21,675 bases of DNA, taken from contig CAKTTL010000045.1 in assembly GCA_934615235.1 (NCBI GenBank), positions 1 through 21,675 of the forward strand. The letters are read 5' to 3'. The DNA comes from an uncultured Clostridia bacterium. GTDB lineage: Bacteria > Bacillota > Clostridia > Christensenellales > Aristaeellaceae. Every line of letters begins with the position of its first letter. The first letter of the stretch is position 1. The notes below the pieces were generated by a model, which made no database searches, was not told the origin of the DNA, and saw only the letters and a program-made list of their open reading frames with translations. Below, piece by piece: positions 14,501 to 21,549 of this stretch. A program made the translations under genes and the position numbers.

Positions 14501-16882
14501 CGGCTTGCCCTCTTCGGTCAGCACGCCCTCGACGCGCGCCGGGCGCATCGCCGTAAGCGTAATTTCCCGCGCCTCGCCGTCCGCCAGCGCGATCTGCTCC
14601 GCTTCCGCGCCGCAGGCAAGATACCCCGCGGGCGGCGCAAGGCGAAGCGTTTCGGTTTCCTCGGGGAAAAGGTTTTCAAACGCGAACGCGCCGTCCGCGC
14701 CGGTCTCGCAGCGCTGCGCGCCGTATGTCACGCGCGCGCCGGCAAGCGGCGTTCCGTCCGGTTCGCAGACGCGGCCGCGCAGCGACGCGGCGCGATAAAC
14801 GGCGAAAACCGTTTCGCCGCCCTCCGTCCGCGTTTTGGACAGATACCCTTCGGGCAGTTCGATTTCAATTTCCGTACCGGGCAGGCATTCGAAAACGAGC
14901 GCATCGCCGGCGCGCGCCGCACGCGCGTCCTCGCCGCAGCGAACGGTCAGCGCCGCGCCGCGGACGGCCTCGCCGCCCTCCACGCGCACGCGCCGCGTTT
15001 GAAGCGGCAGCATCTGCGCGCCGTTTTCAGTATAGCGCACGCCGAAGCCCTCGTCCGCGCGGACGGAAACCCGTCCTTCGCGCGCGAATGCGTACGCGCC
15101 CAGCGGATCGGTTTCGACCGTTTCGAGCACGTTTCCGTTTTCATCCAGCAGCGAAACCTCACGGCCCGCAAGCGGCGCGCCGTTCGCGTCCGTCAAATAG
15201 CCGGAAACGGCGTATCGGACGGGCTGCGCCGCCGCGAAGGAGGCGATTTCCGCCTCAAACGGCGCGGAAACGGCCTTCGTTTCCTTCCCGCCCTGGTTAT
15301 CCACAACATATTCGTATACGAACGAAACCGTGCCCCGCACCGTCAGCGCGCCGATTTCCTCCGCGCCGGGCAGGTTGAAGCGGCGCGCGGCATGCACCGC
15401 ACCCGCGCCGTCCGCGGCGATTTCGCCGCTCACGCCCGCAAGCGCAGGCAGCTCCGCCGCAAACGCGGCGCGCACGCCCTCGGGCAGCCCCTCCACGCGC
15501 AGCGCGACGGAAATTTCCGCATCGCCGTCAAAAAGGCTCGGCAGACTCGCCGCGTCGCACGTCACGCGCGGCGCGGTCACGGCCGCGGGCAGCGCATCGC
15601 TTGCAAACGTCGCCTCGACCGCCTGTTTTTCCGGCAGATACGGCTTAACCGTCACCGTCGCACGGGCTTCCGTGTAAACGTATCCCTCCGCCGCGCAGCG
15701 CATCGCAAGCGTATATTCGCCCGCCGCAAGCGGCGTATCGCCCGTATAGCGGCCGTCCGCGCCGACGGCAAGGCGCAGCGCTTCCGCGCCGGAAGCGTCA
15801 TACAGAACCAGCTCGCCGCCCGCGACGGGAAGCCCTGTCGCGGAATCGATCTGGGCAACGTCGACAAACCCCGCCTCGCTCGTAACGAGCGCCTGCGCGG
15901 GGCATTCCGCCCCGGAAAAGACAAGCAACTCATGCACGGCCGTATCGGCGGCAAAGCCGTCCTCCGCGCCGCCTGCGGCGCAAAGCGTATACCGCGCGCC
16001 GTCCTGCGCGGCGGTCACCTCGATGGATTCGCCGTTTTGGAGCGTCGCCACGCGCGCGCCGGACGCGTCGAACAGATCGTACGCGCGCTCGAGCGGCACA
16101 AGGCGCGTCTGCCCCGTGCGCCTGTCGGCGGAAAGGCCGCGGACGGAAAGCGTCACCCGTCCGGGCAGGCTGTCGACGATTTCCTCCCTAGCGATTTCGC
16201 CCGCCGAAACGGTCACCGCGCGCGAGGGTTCGTCGATCGTATAAGGCGCGGGCGCGCCCGATTGCGTAAGCGTGTACTCGCCGGGCGCAACGCCGGTAAA
16301 CAGCGCCACGCCGTCCGCGTCCGTCTCCGCCTGATAGGACGCGCTCCCGTTTTCAAGCGTGAAGCGCGCGCCCGCAAGCGGGGCGGGGCCGTTCGCCGTG
16401 TCGCCGCGCAGCAGCACGCGCACGCCCGTTTCGCTCAGCCCGCGGCAGGAAAGCGTCAGCTCGCACGGCGCTTCGACGCGCAAAGGCTCCGTCAGCGCCA
16501 GGGCGTACCCTTCCGGCGCGGAAAGCTGGCACAGGTACAGTTCCGCCGAACGCGGCAGCGCCACGGAAACCGGCCGCGCCGCCGTCTCGATCACCAGCGG
16601 CCGCGCGGGATCCCGCGGGTCGGGGTAGGCGACGAGCGCGCCGTCCGCGCCTTTGGCGTAAACGCCGAAAACCGCGCCAGCCAGCGCCGAGACGGACTCG
16701 GTTTCCAGCGTGCGCGGATCGACAAACTCCGCCGAGACGGAAAGCGTCAGATAGGCCGCGCCCTCCGTCTCGCCGGGGAAAATATATTGAATTCCATTAT
16801 ATGTAACGGTATCCGCCAGCGCCGCGCCGGAAAAAGCCAGCAAAAGCGCCGTCAAAAGCGGCAAAAATTTACGGAATCGCAT
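11519..16882 (-). CDS. Giant secreted protein of tandem Cna-B/SdrD-like repeats
   Basis: About 1,787 residues from the ATG at 16882, chosen because GGAGG lies 6 bases upstream and a clean signal peptide follows (MRFRKFLPLLTALLLAFSGAALA). The rest is a chain of prealbumin-like beta-sandwich modules. Each has a TDxxGxYxFxGLxPGEY core, and the C-terminal ones are clearly SdrD B-like, opening with VWxDENxDGxR-type acidic loops that bind calcium in that family (for example VWHDEDNNGLR, VWEDANGDGAMDG, VWVDENGNGLQDSGEP). At least nine such modules occupy the C-terminal half. No LPXTG motif, C-terminal membrane helix, S-layer domain or catalytic domain is visible, and it ends straight after a module (LAADAGVVEE). 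A stalk or adhesin-like surface role is likely, but attachment is unexplained. Length and repeats raise the risk of assembly collapse. Confidence 0.88.
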   Translation of the reverse strand: MRFRKFLPLLTALLLAFSGAALADTVTYNGIQYIFPGETEGAAYLTLSVSAEFVDPRTLETESVSALAGAVFGVYAKGADGALVAYPDPRDPARPLVIETAARPVSVALPRSAELYLCQLSAPEGYALALTEPLRVEAPCELTLSCRGLSETGVRVLLRGDTANGPAPLAGARFTLENGSASYQAETDADGVALFTGVAPGEYTLTQSGAPAPYTIDEPSRAVTVSAGEIAREEIVDSLPGRVTLSVRGLSADRRTGQTRLVPLERAYDLFDASGARVATLQNGESIEVTAAQDGARYTLCAAGGAEDGFAADTAVHELLVFSGAECPAQALVTSEAGFVDVAQIDSATGLPVAGGELVLYDASGAEALRLAVGADGRYTGDTPLAAGEYTLAMRCAAEGYVYTEARATVTVKPYLPEKQAVEATFASDALPAAVTAPRVTCDAASLPSLFDGDAEISVALRVEGLPEGVRAAFAAELPALAGVSGEIAADGAGAVHAARRFNLPGAEEIGALTVRGTVSFVYEYVVDNQGGKETKAVSAPFEAEIASFAAAQPVRYAVSGYLTDANGAPLAGREVSLLDENGNVLETVETDPLGAYAFAREGRVSVRADEGFGVRYTENGAQMLPLQTRRVRVEGGEAVRGAALTVRCGEDARAARAGDALVFECLPGTEIEIELPEGYLSKTRTEGGETVFAVYRAASLRGRVCEPDGTPLAGARVTYGAQRCETGADGAFAFENLFPEETETLRLAPPAGYLACGAEAEQIALADGEAREITLTAMRPARVEGVLTEEGKPLAGMRVRLNEAETETDEKGRFAFDGLVLGEYALAFETPDGMAIEGAPEKIEITRSGETASLALCAIRAASVRGEVWHDEDNNGLRSANEAGVSGAEVTLLDASSAPLAAVTTKTDGAFAFDGLLPGEYRIAVTLPEHMIFSREAEGMQRLIAGQDDRAGESAAFTLASGEEKTRLLCGAVLSGRIEGRVWEDANGDGAMDGAEAPLANVTVALEQNGETVRTAVTGADGRYAFEHLRSGDYIVRAAQDGMLATTGEPAAMAVRTWKTDFEANLGFVRPAEITAALFADESADGVRQAGEPALARVTVALVDAKGKETASAQTDADGVVRFGAVYPGEYRLRAVCPEGWTATLEPDAIAAASGATLDAGRIGLTKLGGVSGVVFADADYDGLRGETEAAAPAAVTLLDGEGNALAQTRTDASGAYAFSGLKAGKYIVSFRLPEGWQFTRERADAPSYNSDVPETAANEARTAQLYLPMGETLLVDAGGYRAAKLSGEVRLSPDGGEALPGVRVLLTRGGETVRETETDARGAYAFDALPPGEYAVEPQLPDGLLVRSEETESVTLTMGESRGNVRFAAVRAAKLTGAIAGANAFVTLQGPDGANWECSEVGAFTFDGLLPGEYTLQVLPEAGFALTEWRQETQTFSLAPGETREFAFAAQPEATAAGAVWYDENGDNRSEGEAPLAGVQVTLNRLEDGETIALRTARTGADGAFRFAALAPGEYALAFAAEDGEVRFAQPAAFTLAEGGAWEEAVAAWRPAEVSGFVWDDKNADGLRRRTETPLEGIAVELLSADGDVISETATDADGAYAFAGLRPGEMRVRFTLDGGCVFTDYNEKGSIIRQTDSNVGETDLFALRAGEVRADVSAGSLTAGRVGDRVWVDENGNGLQDSGEPGLENVTVILIRVAADYSESECRRTVTDAAGRYRFDFVRPGTYRVQFELPDGYAPTVFLADYPTINSKLETNTKRPGLTATFQVRSGETYLAADAGVVEE

Positions 16883-16910
16883 CTGATACCTCCGCAGAAT
16901 CATACGGTGT

Positions 16911-16939
16911 ATGGTATCACAATGCGCCGGGTGCGTCAA
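16911..16939 (-). promoter_or_regulatory. Possible promoter of the surface-protein gene
   Basis: On the minus strand TTGACG (16939-16934), a 17-base spacer and TGA-TACCAT (extended -10, 16916-16911) would start transcription near 16904, about 20 bases before the ATG. The -10 matches the consensus at only four of six positions. A perfect small palindrome CATAC-ACC-GTATG overlaps the expected start and might be an operator. Confidence 0.4.
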
Positions 16940-16947
16940 GGAAAGCG

Positions 16948-17511
16948 TCAAACCTCCAGCGCGCGCGCTGCGGCCGCGGGATCGATTTCGCTTATCGGTA
17001 CGACCGGCCGCGGGTCGTTTTCATACGGCGCAAGCGCCTTTTCGAAATACGCCACGTCGTGCCATTCTCCGTTTTTGTAGCCCGTGCTGTGCATCACGCC
17101 GATGCGCGCAAAGCCCATCGCCTCGTGCAGGCGTTCGCTGCGCTCGTTGGGCTGCGTAATAATCGCGTACGCCGTCTTCACGCCCTGCAGGCGCAAAAGC
17201 GCCGTCAGCGCGGTATACATCCGCCGTCCCAGACCGCGCGACCGCGCGTCCCTGTCGATATAAATGGACAATTCCGCGTTCCACTGATACGCCGCGCGCT
17301 CCTGCAGCCGGTGCGCGTAGGCATAGCCGACGATCCGCCCGTTCTCTTCGCAGACGAGATACGGATAAACCTGCGAAAAGCTGCAGATGCGCTCGGCGAA
17401 TTCTTCCTCCGAAGGGAGCACATATTCGAAGGTAATATTCGTGTCGATATACTGCGCGTAAATACGCAGAAGCGCCTTCGCGTCCTCCGGCACGGCAAAA
17501 CGAAGTTTCAT
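16948..17511 (-). CDS. GNAT acetyltransferase, phosphinothricin acetyltransferase (PAT)/MnaT-like
   Basis: A 187-residue GNAT enzyme that should transfer acetyl from acetyl-CoA to a small amine or amino acid. The N-terminus (IYAQYIDTNITFEYVLPSEEE) and GYAYAHRLQERAAYQWNAELSIYI are typical of the PAT/MnaT subgroup, which acetylates methionine sulfone, methionine sulfoximine and phosphinothricin-like amino acids. The CoA loop RSRGLG (90-95), NERSERLHEAMGF and GYKNGEWHDVAYFEKAL complete the fold. The C-terminal 25 residues extend past the usual end. The ATG overlaps the DUF554 stop by one base (TAATG), so translation is coupled. Whether it truly detoxifies methionine analogues is unknown, although the nearby methionine importer makes this worth noting. 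Confidence 0.9.
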   Translation of the reverse strand: MKLRFAVPEDAKALLRIYAQYIDTNITFEYVLPSEEEFAERICSFSQVYPYLVCEENGRIVGYAYAHRLQERAAYQWNAELSIYIDRDARSRGLGRRMYTALTALLRLQGVKTAYAIITQPNERSERLHEAMGFARIGVMHSTGYKNGEWHDVAYFEKALAPYENDPRPVVPISEIDPAAAARALEV

Positions 17512-18209
17512 TACAGCAGCCCTCCAATCCAGTCTGCAATCGGGTAATAGAGAATCGGCAGGAACATCGCCGGGAGAAGATTGCCGATGCGAATCTTCGT
17601 CACTTCCAGCATGTTGATGCCCAGCGCGATAATGAGCAGCCCGCCTACGGCGCTCATCGCGCCGATGATCTGCTCGGTCAGAAGCGGCGCAATCACGCCC
17701 GCCAGCAGCGCGATCGCTCCCTGATAGACAAACACCGCCGCCGCGCTGAGCAGCACGCCCGGCCCCATCGCCGCCGCAAAGAACATCGCGCTCACCGCGT
17801 CCAGCGCCGCCTTGGCGATCAGCGTCGCGTTGTCGCCCGTCAGCCCCGCGTTGAGCGAGCCGACAACCGCCATCGCACCCACGCAGAACAGCAGGCTCGC
17901 CGTCACAAACCCCTGCGCAAAGCGGCCCGTGCCGCCGTGCACCAGCTTGCGCTCGGCGAAACCGCCCAGCTTCTCCAGACCGCCTTCGAGGTTCGCCGCC
18001 TCTCCGATGAGTCCGCCGGCCACCATGCAGACGATGGACACGAGCACGTTCTCCGTCTCGATCGCGCCCTGCGCGCCGATGAGCAGCACGCACAGCGCCA
18101 ACCCCTGCATGACCGTCCTGCGCAGACGCTCCGGCACGCGGCCGCCCAGCAGCAGCCCCAGCGCGCCGCCCAACAAAATCGCCCCGACATTTATCAAAAC
18201 GCCTACCAA
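17511..18209 (-). CDS. DUF554 family membrane protein
   Basis: A 232-residue, highly hydrophobic protein with about six or seven membrane helices. The start MVGVLINVGAILLGGALGLLLG, the Gly-rich segments VCMVAGGLIGEAANLEGGLEKLG and AMFFAAAMGPGVLLSAAAVFVYQG, and the end (LGINMLEVTKIRIGNLLPAMFLPILYYPI) match the DUF554/YdfK family closely. The biochemical role of this family is not established. Translation probably starts at a TTG (18209) with GGTGAGGG just upstream, since the family N-terminus begins there and no ATG or GTG is better placed. It heads a two-gene unit with the acetyltransferase. No convincing promoter was found in the 80 bases upstream, which run into the repeat array. Confidence 0.92.
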   Translation of the reverse strand: MVGVLINVGAILLGGALGLLLGGRVPERLRRTVMQGLALCVLLIGAQGAIETENVLVSIVCMVAGGLIGEAANLEGGLEKLGGFAERKLVHGGTGRFAQGFVTASLLFCVGAMAVVGSLNAGLTGDNATLIAKAALDAVSAMFFAAAMGPGVLLSAAAVFVYQGAIALLAGVIAPLLTEQIIGAMSAVGGLLIIALGINMLEVTKIRIGNLLPAMFLPILYYPIADWIGGLL

Positions 18210-18292
18210 CGTCCCTCACCTCAACCTCGCATTTTGGGAAACGATAATTCGTTGTATACGGTACAGATTCCTTCATGGGGGAAACGTTTTTT

Positions 18293-18340
18293 TCTGGGGA
18301 AGGGGCCTTCTTTCAGAAGAAAGAAGACCCCTTCCCCAGA
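18293..18340. repeat. 22-bp hairpin bounding the large repeat array on the left
   Basis: Arms 18293-18314 and 18319-18340 pair with one mismatch around an AGAA loop. The apex CTTTC...GAAAG is shared with all hairpins of the family, while the TCTGGGGAAGGGG lower stem is particular to this copy. It lies 83 bases upstream of the DUF554 start codon. Confidence 0.8.
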
Positions 18341-18422
18341 CCCCATCCCCAAGAAAGCCGCTTTGGGAACGGGAGGCGTTTTCTTTTTTGCGAGAGGGAA
18401 GATTCTTTCAGGAGAAAGAATC

Positions 18423-19470
18423 CCCCCTCTCGCGCTCTCCCCCAAGAAAGCCGCATGGGTTTCCTGTTCCGGCGCGCGGAGGGCGCGCCGGAACGGAGCA
18501 GCGCAGCCGAATAAAGAAACGCCCGCGCCCGCCGCCCCCTTCGGGCGGAGGACGCGGGATAAAAGCGGCTTCCTTCTTGCGAGAGGGAAGATTCTTTCAG
18601 GAGAAAGAATCCCCCCTCTCACACTCTCCCCCAAGAAAACCGCATGGGTTTCCTGTTCCGGCGCGCGGAGGACGCGCCGGAACGGAGCAGCGCTGCCGAA
18701 TAAAAAAAACACCCGCGCCCGCCGCCCCCCCTTCGGGCGGAGGACGCGGGAAAAAGCGGCTTTCTTCTTGCGAAAGGGAAGAATCCCCCTCTCACACTCT
18801 CCCCCAAGAAAGCCGCATGGGTTTCCTGTTCCGGCGCACGGAAGGTGCGCCGGAACGGAGCAGCGCAGCCGAATAAAGAAACGCCCGCGCCCGCCGCCCC
18901 CTTCGGGCGGCGGACGCGGGAAAAAGCGGCTTTCTTCTTGCGAGAGGGAAGAATCCCCCTCTCGCGCTCTCCCCCAAGAAAGCCGCATGGGTTTCCTGTT
19001 CCGACGCGCAGAGGGCGCGCCGGAACGGAGCAGCGCAGCCGAATAAAGAAACGCCCGCGCCCGCCGCCCCCTTCGGGCGGAGGACGCGGGATAAAAGCGG
19101 CTTCCTTCTTGCGAGAGGGAAGATTCTTTCAGGAGAAAGAATCCCCCCTCTCACACTCTCCCCCAAGAAAACCGCATGGGTTTCCTGTTCCGGCGCGCGG
19201 AGGACGCGCCGGAACGGAGCAGCGCTGCCGAATAAAAAAAACACCCGCGCCCGCCGCCCCCCCTTCGGGCGGAGGACGCGGGAAAAAGCGGCTTTCTTCT
19301 TGCGAAAGGGAAGAATCCCCCTCTCACACTCTCCCCCAAGAAAGCCGCATGGGTTTCCTGTTCCGGCGCACGGAAGGTGCGCCGGAACGGAGCAGCGCAG
19401 CCGAATAAAGAAACGCCCGCGCCCGCCGCCCCCTTCGGGCGGCGGACGCGGGAAAAAGCGGCTTTCTTCT
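18423..19470. repeat. Six-unit multi-hairpin repeat array with 532-bp higher-order duplication
   Basis: Six units can be counted by the motif AAGCCGCATGGGTTTCCTG (or AACCGC...), whose ATGGG falls at 18455, 18644, 18817, 18987, 19176 and 19349. The spacings are 189, 173, 170, 189 and 173, so units 1-3 recur as units 4-6 at exactly 532 bp. Segments 18423-18938 and 18955-19470 (516 bp each) differ at only two bases as read. Each unit holds an outer stem (GCGGCTTTCTT/AAGAAAGCCGC) around GCGAGAGGG/CCCTCTCGC-type arms, a hairpin TTCCGGCGCGC/GCGCGCCGGAA, and a GC hairpin with a CTTCGGG apex followed by A5. In some units the inner TTCTTTC-AGGA-GAAAGAA apex is missing. No coding gene is supported in this stretch. 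Confidence 0.9.
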
Positions 19471-19479
19471 GGAAGGGGG

Positions 19480-19527
19480 TTTGGGGGAAACCTCTTCTTT
19501 CTCCAGAAAGAAGAGGTTTCCCCCAAA
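19480..19527. repeat. 23-bp perfect inverted repeat at the 3' end of the heptad-protein gene
   Basis: Arms 19480-19502 and 19505-19527 are perfectly complementary with a 2-base gap. It starts 28 bases past the minus-strand stop at 19556 and bounds the large array on the right. Same CTTTCT-CC-AGAAAG apex as the copy at 11454-11501, but a different lower stem (TTTGGGGGAAACC). On the minus strand it is followed by CCCCCTTCC and GAAAGCCGCTTTTT, the arrangement also seen after the other two gene-end hairpins. Confidence 0.8.
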
Positions 19528-19555
19528 GTTCCCCGTCCTTCCCTTCCGTTCCCCG

Positions 19556-21535
19556 TTACTTCGTCCCCTCGATCGCGTCGGTGCGCCAGATAAAGCGGAC
19601 GCTGCCTTCGACGTTCTCGGCAAGGCCGGAGTAGTTGTTGTAGGTTCGGGAGGCGTTGAGCATGTCCTTGGCGCGTTCAACGAAACCGTTGAGATCGCCG
19701 TTCACCGCGTCGGCCAGCTTGGCGACGCCTTCCGCATCGAATTCGTTCAGGCCGTCGAGCAGTTCAGCCGTGCCGTCGGCAAGCGCCTGCACGCCGTCGC
19801 GCAGCTCAACCGTGCCGTCGGAGAGGGACTTCGCGCCGTCGTGCAGCTCGGTCACGCCGGAAACGAGCGCCGGAACGGCTTCGCCCAGCGTCCTGGCGCC
19901 GCTTGCGGCGCTGTCAACGCCCTGCGTGTAGGCGGCAAGACCGGTATAGAAAGCGTTGTAGCTGTCGAGCTGCGTCTTAAGGGCCGTCAGGCTCTCCCGC
20001 GCGGCTTCAGCCTGCTCGGACGCGGCGGCAATCTGCCTGCGCACATCGTCGGAAGCCATGTTCTTTTCGATCAGCGCGTCAATCTGCTGCTGCGTGTTCG
20101 CGTCGATGATCGCGGTCACGTCGGCCGATTCCATCTGCGCCTGCAGCTGCTGCGCCGTCAGCGCCTTCACTTCGTCGCTGGCCAGCTGCGTCTTGACGGC
20201 GCCTTCGATCTGCGCCTTCGCTTCGTCGGTCACCTGACCGGCTTCGAGCGCGGCCTGATACGTTTCGGGCGTCATATTGAGCGCGGCGAGCACCTGCTCG
20301 GTCACTTTCGCCTCGACGGCGGCGTTCACCTGCCCGCTCACTTCGTCCTCAACAGCCTGCGTCACGGCGGCGCGGACTTCGTCCTCCCGTTCCATGACTG
20401 CCGCTTCAACCTTTGCGCGCGCGGCGGCTTCCACATCGGTCTGCGCAAGCAGCGCGTCGAGCGTCTGAGAATAGTTGTCAATCGTCAGCACCACGTCCTG
20501 TCCCGCGGCGGCCAGCTGCGCGTTGGCGACGGCGAGCAGGGAATCGAACACCTGCGCGGAGCCTTCGGTCAGCGCGGCGCTGTTGCCGCTGAGGGTGGCG
20601 AGACCGTCGGTCAGCGCGTTCACGCCGTCGGTCAGTTCGCCGCTCTTTTCCTGCAGGGTGGCCAGGCCGGCTTCCAGCTGGCCCGCGCCGCCCCGCAGCG
20701 CGTTCGCGCCGTCGAGCAGCCCGTTCGTGCCGTCCAGCAGCCGCGACGCGCCGTCTTCCAGCTGCGTCATCGCGTCGGAAAGCTTGGCAACCGCGTCGTT
20801 CAGATCGTCCATCACATCGATTTCGTCCGTATCCACAAGGCTGAACACTTCGTTCGTGGCGAGGCTCAGCGTCAGCGGCAGGGCGAAGTTTTCTGCATCG
20901 GCGGTGATTTCGATATAGGCGGGGAATTCAACGTCCTCGGTATCGAGCTCGAGGTTCTCGTTCATGCCCGGCAGCGCCACGCCCGCGACGATCGTCCGAT
21001 CGCCGTCGTTGACGAGGTAGCCGTTCTCGACTTCAACGTTGGTGAACACGTCGTTATCCAGCAGCGCGCCGGTGACGACGGCAAAGGGAATATAGCGCGC
21101 CTGCGCGCCTTCAATCCTGGCCGCGTCGGTCAGCGTGTAATCGAAGCGAATCGTCGCGCGGCCGCTCTTGCCCGCGATTTCCGCGGCGGTGAGCGTCTCG
21201 CCGTCGAGCGTGTAGGTGATTTTCAGCTCGACGGGCAGCGTCTCTTCGCTGGTTCCCTGATAATAAATGTCCTTGCCGTTCGCGGCCCAGACGGTTCCGT
21301 CAAAGGTTTCGTCGCCCTTGACGTTTTCAACGCCGGCCAGCGTGGAGACGTCGGCGAGGGTTTCCGCGCCGTCGGGGTTCGTCAGCCAGTCGCTGACGAT
21401 CACCTTGCGGGCTTCGCCGTCGGCAGTGGCGATGACGTAAACGGTTTCATCTTTGATTTCGCCCCCGGCCAGCGCGGGAACGACGGCGCAGAGCGTCAGC
21501 AGAAGAGAAAGCAGCACGGCCGTTAGCTTTTTCAT
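19556..21535 (-). CDS. Exported xxxLxxG heptad-repeat protein, partner of MMPL transporter
   Basis: A 659-residue protein with a signal peptide (MKKLTAVLLSLLLTLCAVVPALA). Residues 25-235 form a mostly beta extracytoplasmic region. Residues of roughly 240-330 and 590-640 carry xxxLxxG heptads (LEDGASRLLDGTNGLLDGAN; LHDGAKSLSDGTVELRDG), the pattern known from YhgE/Pip-like and MMPL-associated proteins. Between them is a long Ala/Gln/Glu-rich coiled coil. There is no obvious C-terminal membrane helix, and it ends EGSVRFIWRTDAIEGTK. The ATG has AAAGGAGG 8 bases upstream and lies 14 bases after the stop of the MMPL gene, so the two are cotranscribed. It is probably a periplasm-facing or cell-surface accessory of that transporter. 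Substrate unknown; inference from association only. Confidence 0.85.
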   Translation of the reverse strand: MKKLTAVLLSLLLTLCAVVPALAGGEIKDETVYVIATADGEARKVIVSDWLTNPDGAETLADVSTLAGVENVKGDETFDGTVWAANGKDIYYQGTSEETLPVELKITYTLDGETLTAAEIAGKSGRATIRFDYTLTDAARIEGAQARYIPFAVVTGALLDNDVFTNVEVENGYLVNDGDRTIVAGVALPGMNENLELDTEDVEFPAYIEITADAENFALPLTLSLATNEVFSLVDTDEIDVMDDLNDAVAKLSDAMTQLEDGASRLLDGTNGLLDGANALRGGAGQLEAGLATLQEKSGELTDGVNALTDGLATLSGNSAALTEGSAQVFDSLLAVANAQLAAAGQDVVLTIDNYSQTLDALLAQTDVEAAARAKVEAAVMEREDEVRAAVTQAVEDEVSGQVNAAVEAKVTEQVLAALNMTPETYQAALEAGQVTDEAKAQIEGAVKTQLASDEVKALTAQQLQAQMESADVTAIIDANTQQQIDALIEKNMASDDVRRQIAAASEQAEAARESLTALKTQLDSYNAFYTGLAAYTQGVDSAASGARTLGEAVPALVSGVTELHDGAKSLSDGTVELRDGVQALADGTAELLDGLNEFDAEGVAKLADAVNGDLNGFVERAKDMLNASRTYNNYSGLAENVEGSVRFIWRTDAIEGTK

Positions 21536-21549
21536 GGAAATTTCCTCCT

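Noticed and set aside
13796..17080. A 1,094-codon open frame on the plus strand
   Set aside because: It runs antisense through the giant surface-protein gene, has Arg/Ala/His-rich composition typical of GC-rich shadow frames, and no ribosome binding site or known domain. The same applies to the long plus-strand frames at 1613-3895, 3726-5696, 6614-8977, 9482-10753 and 19481-21526.
18210..18292. Promoter for the DUF554-acetyltransferase pair
   Set aside because: TATACA and TTATCG occur on the minus strand, but neither has an acceptable -35 box at 16-18 bases.
18275..19408. Repeated open frames encoding MGFLFRRAEGAPERSSAAE-like peptides in the array
   Set aside because: They arise on both strands from stop-poor GC-rich repeats and lack independent ribosome binding sites. 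The unit lengths (189, 173, 170) do not keep one frame, so a repeated protein is not supported.
18293..19527. CRISPR array
   Set aside because: Units are 170-189 bp with no short direct repeats alternating with unique spacers, and no cas genes are nearby. The 139-bp array at 1-332 fails for the same reasons.
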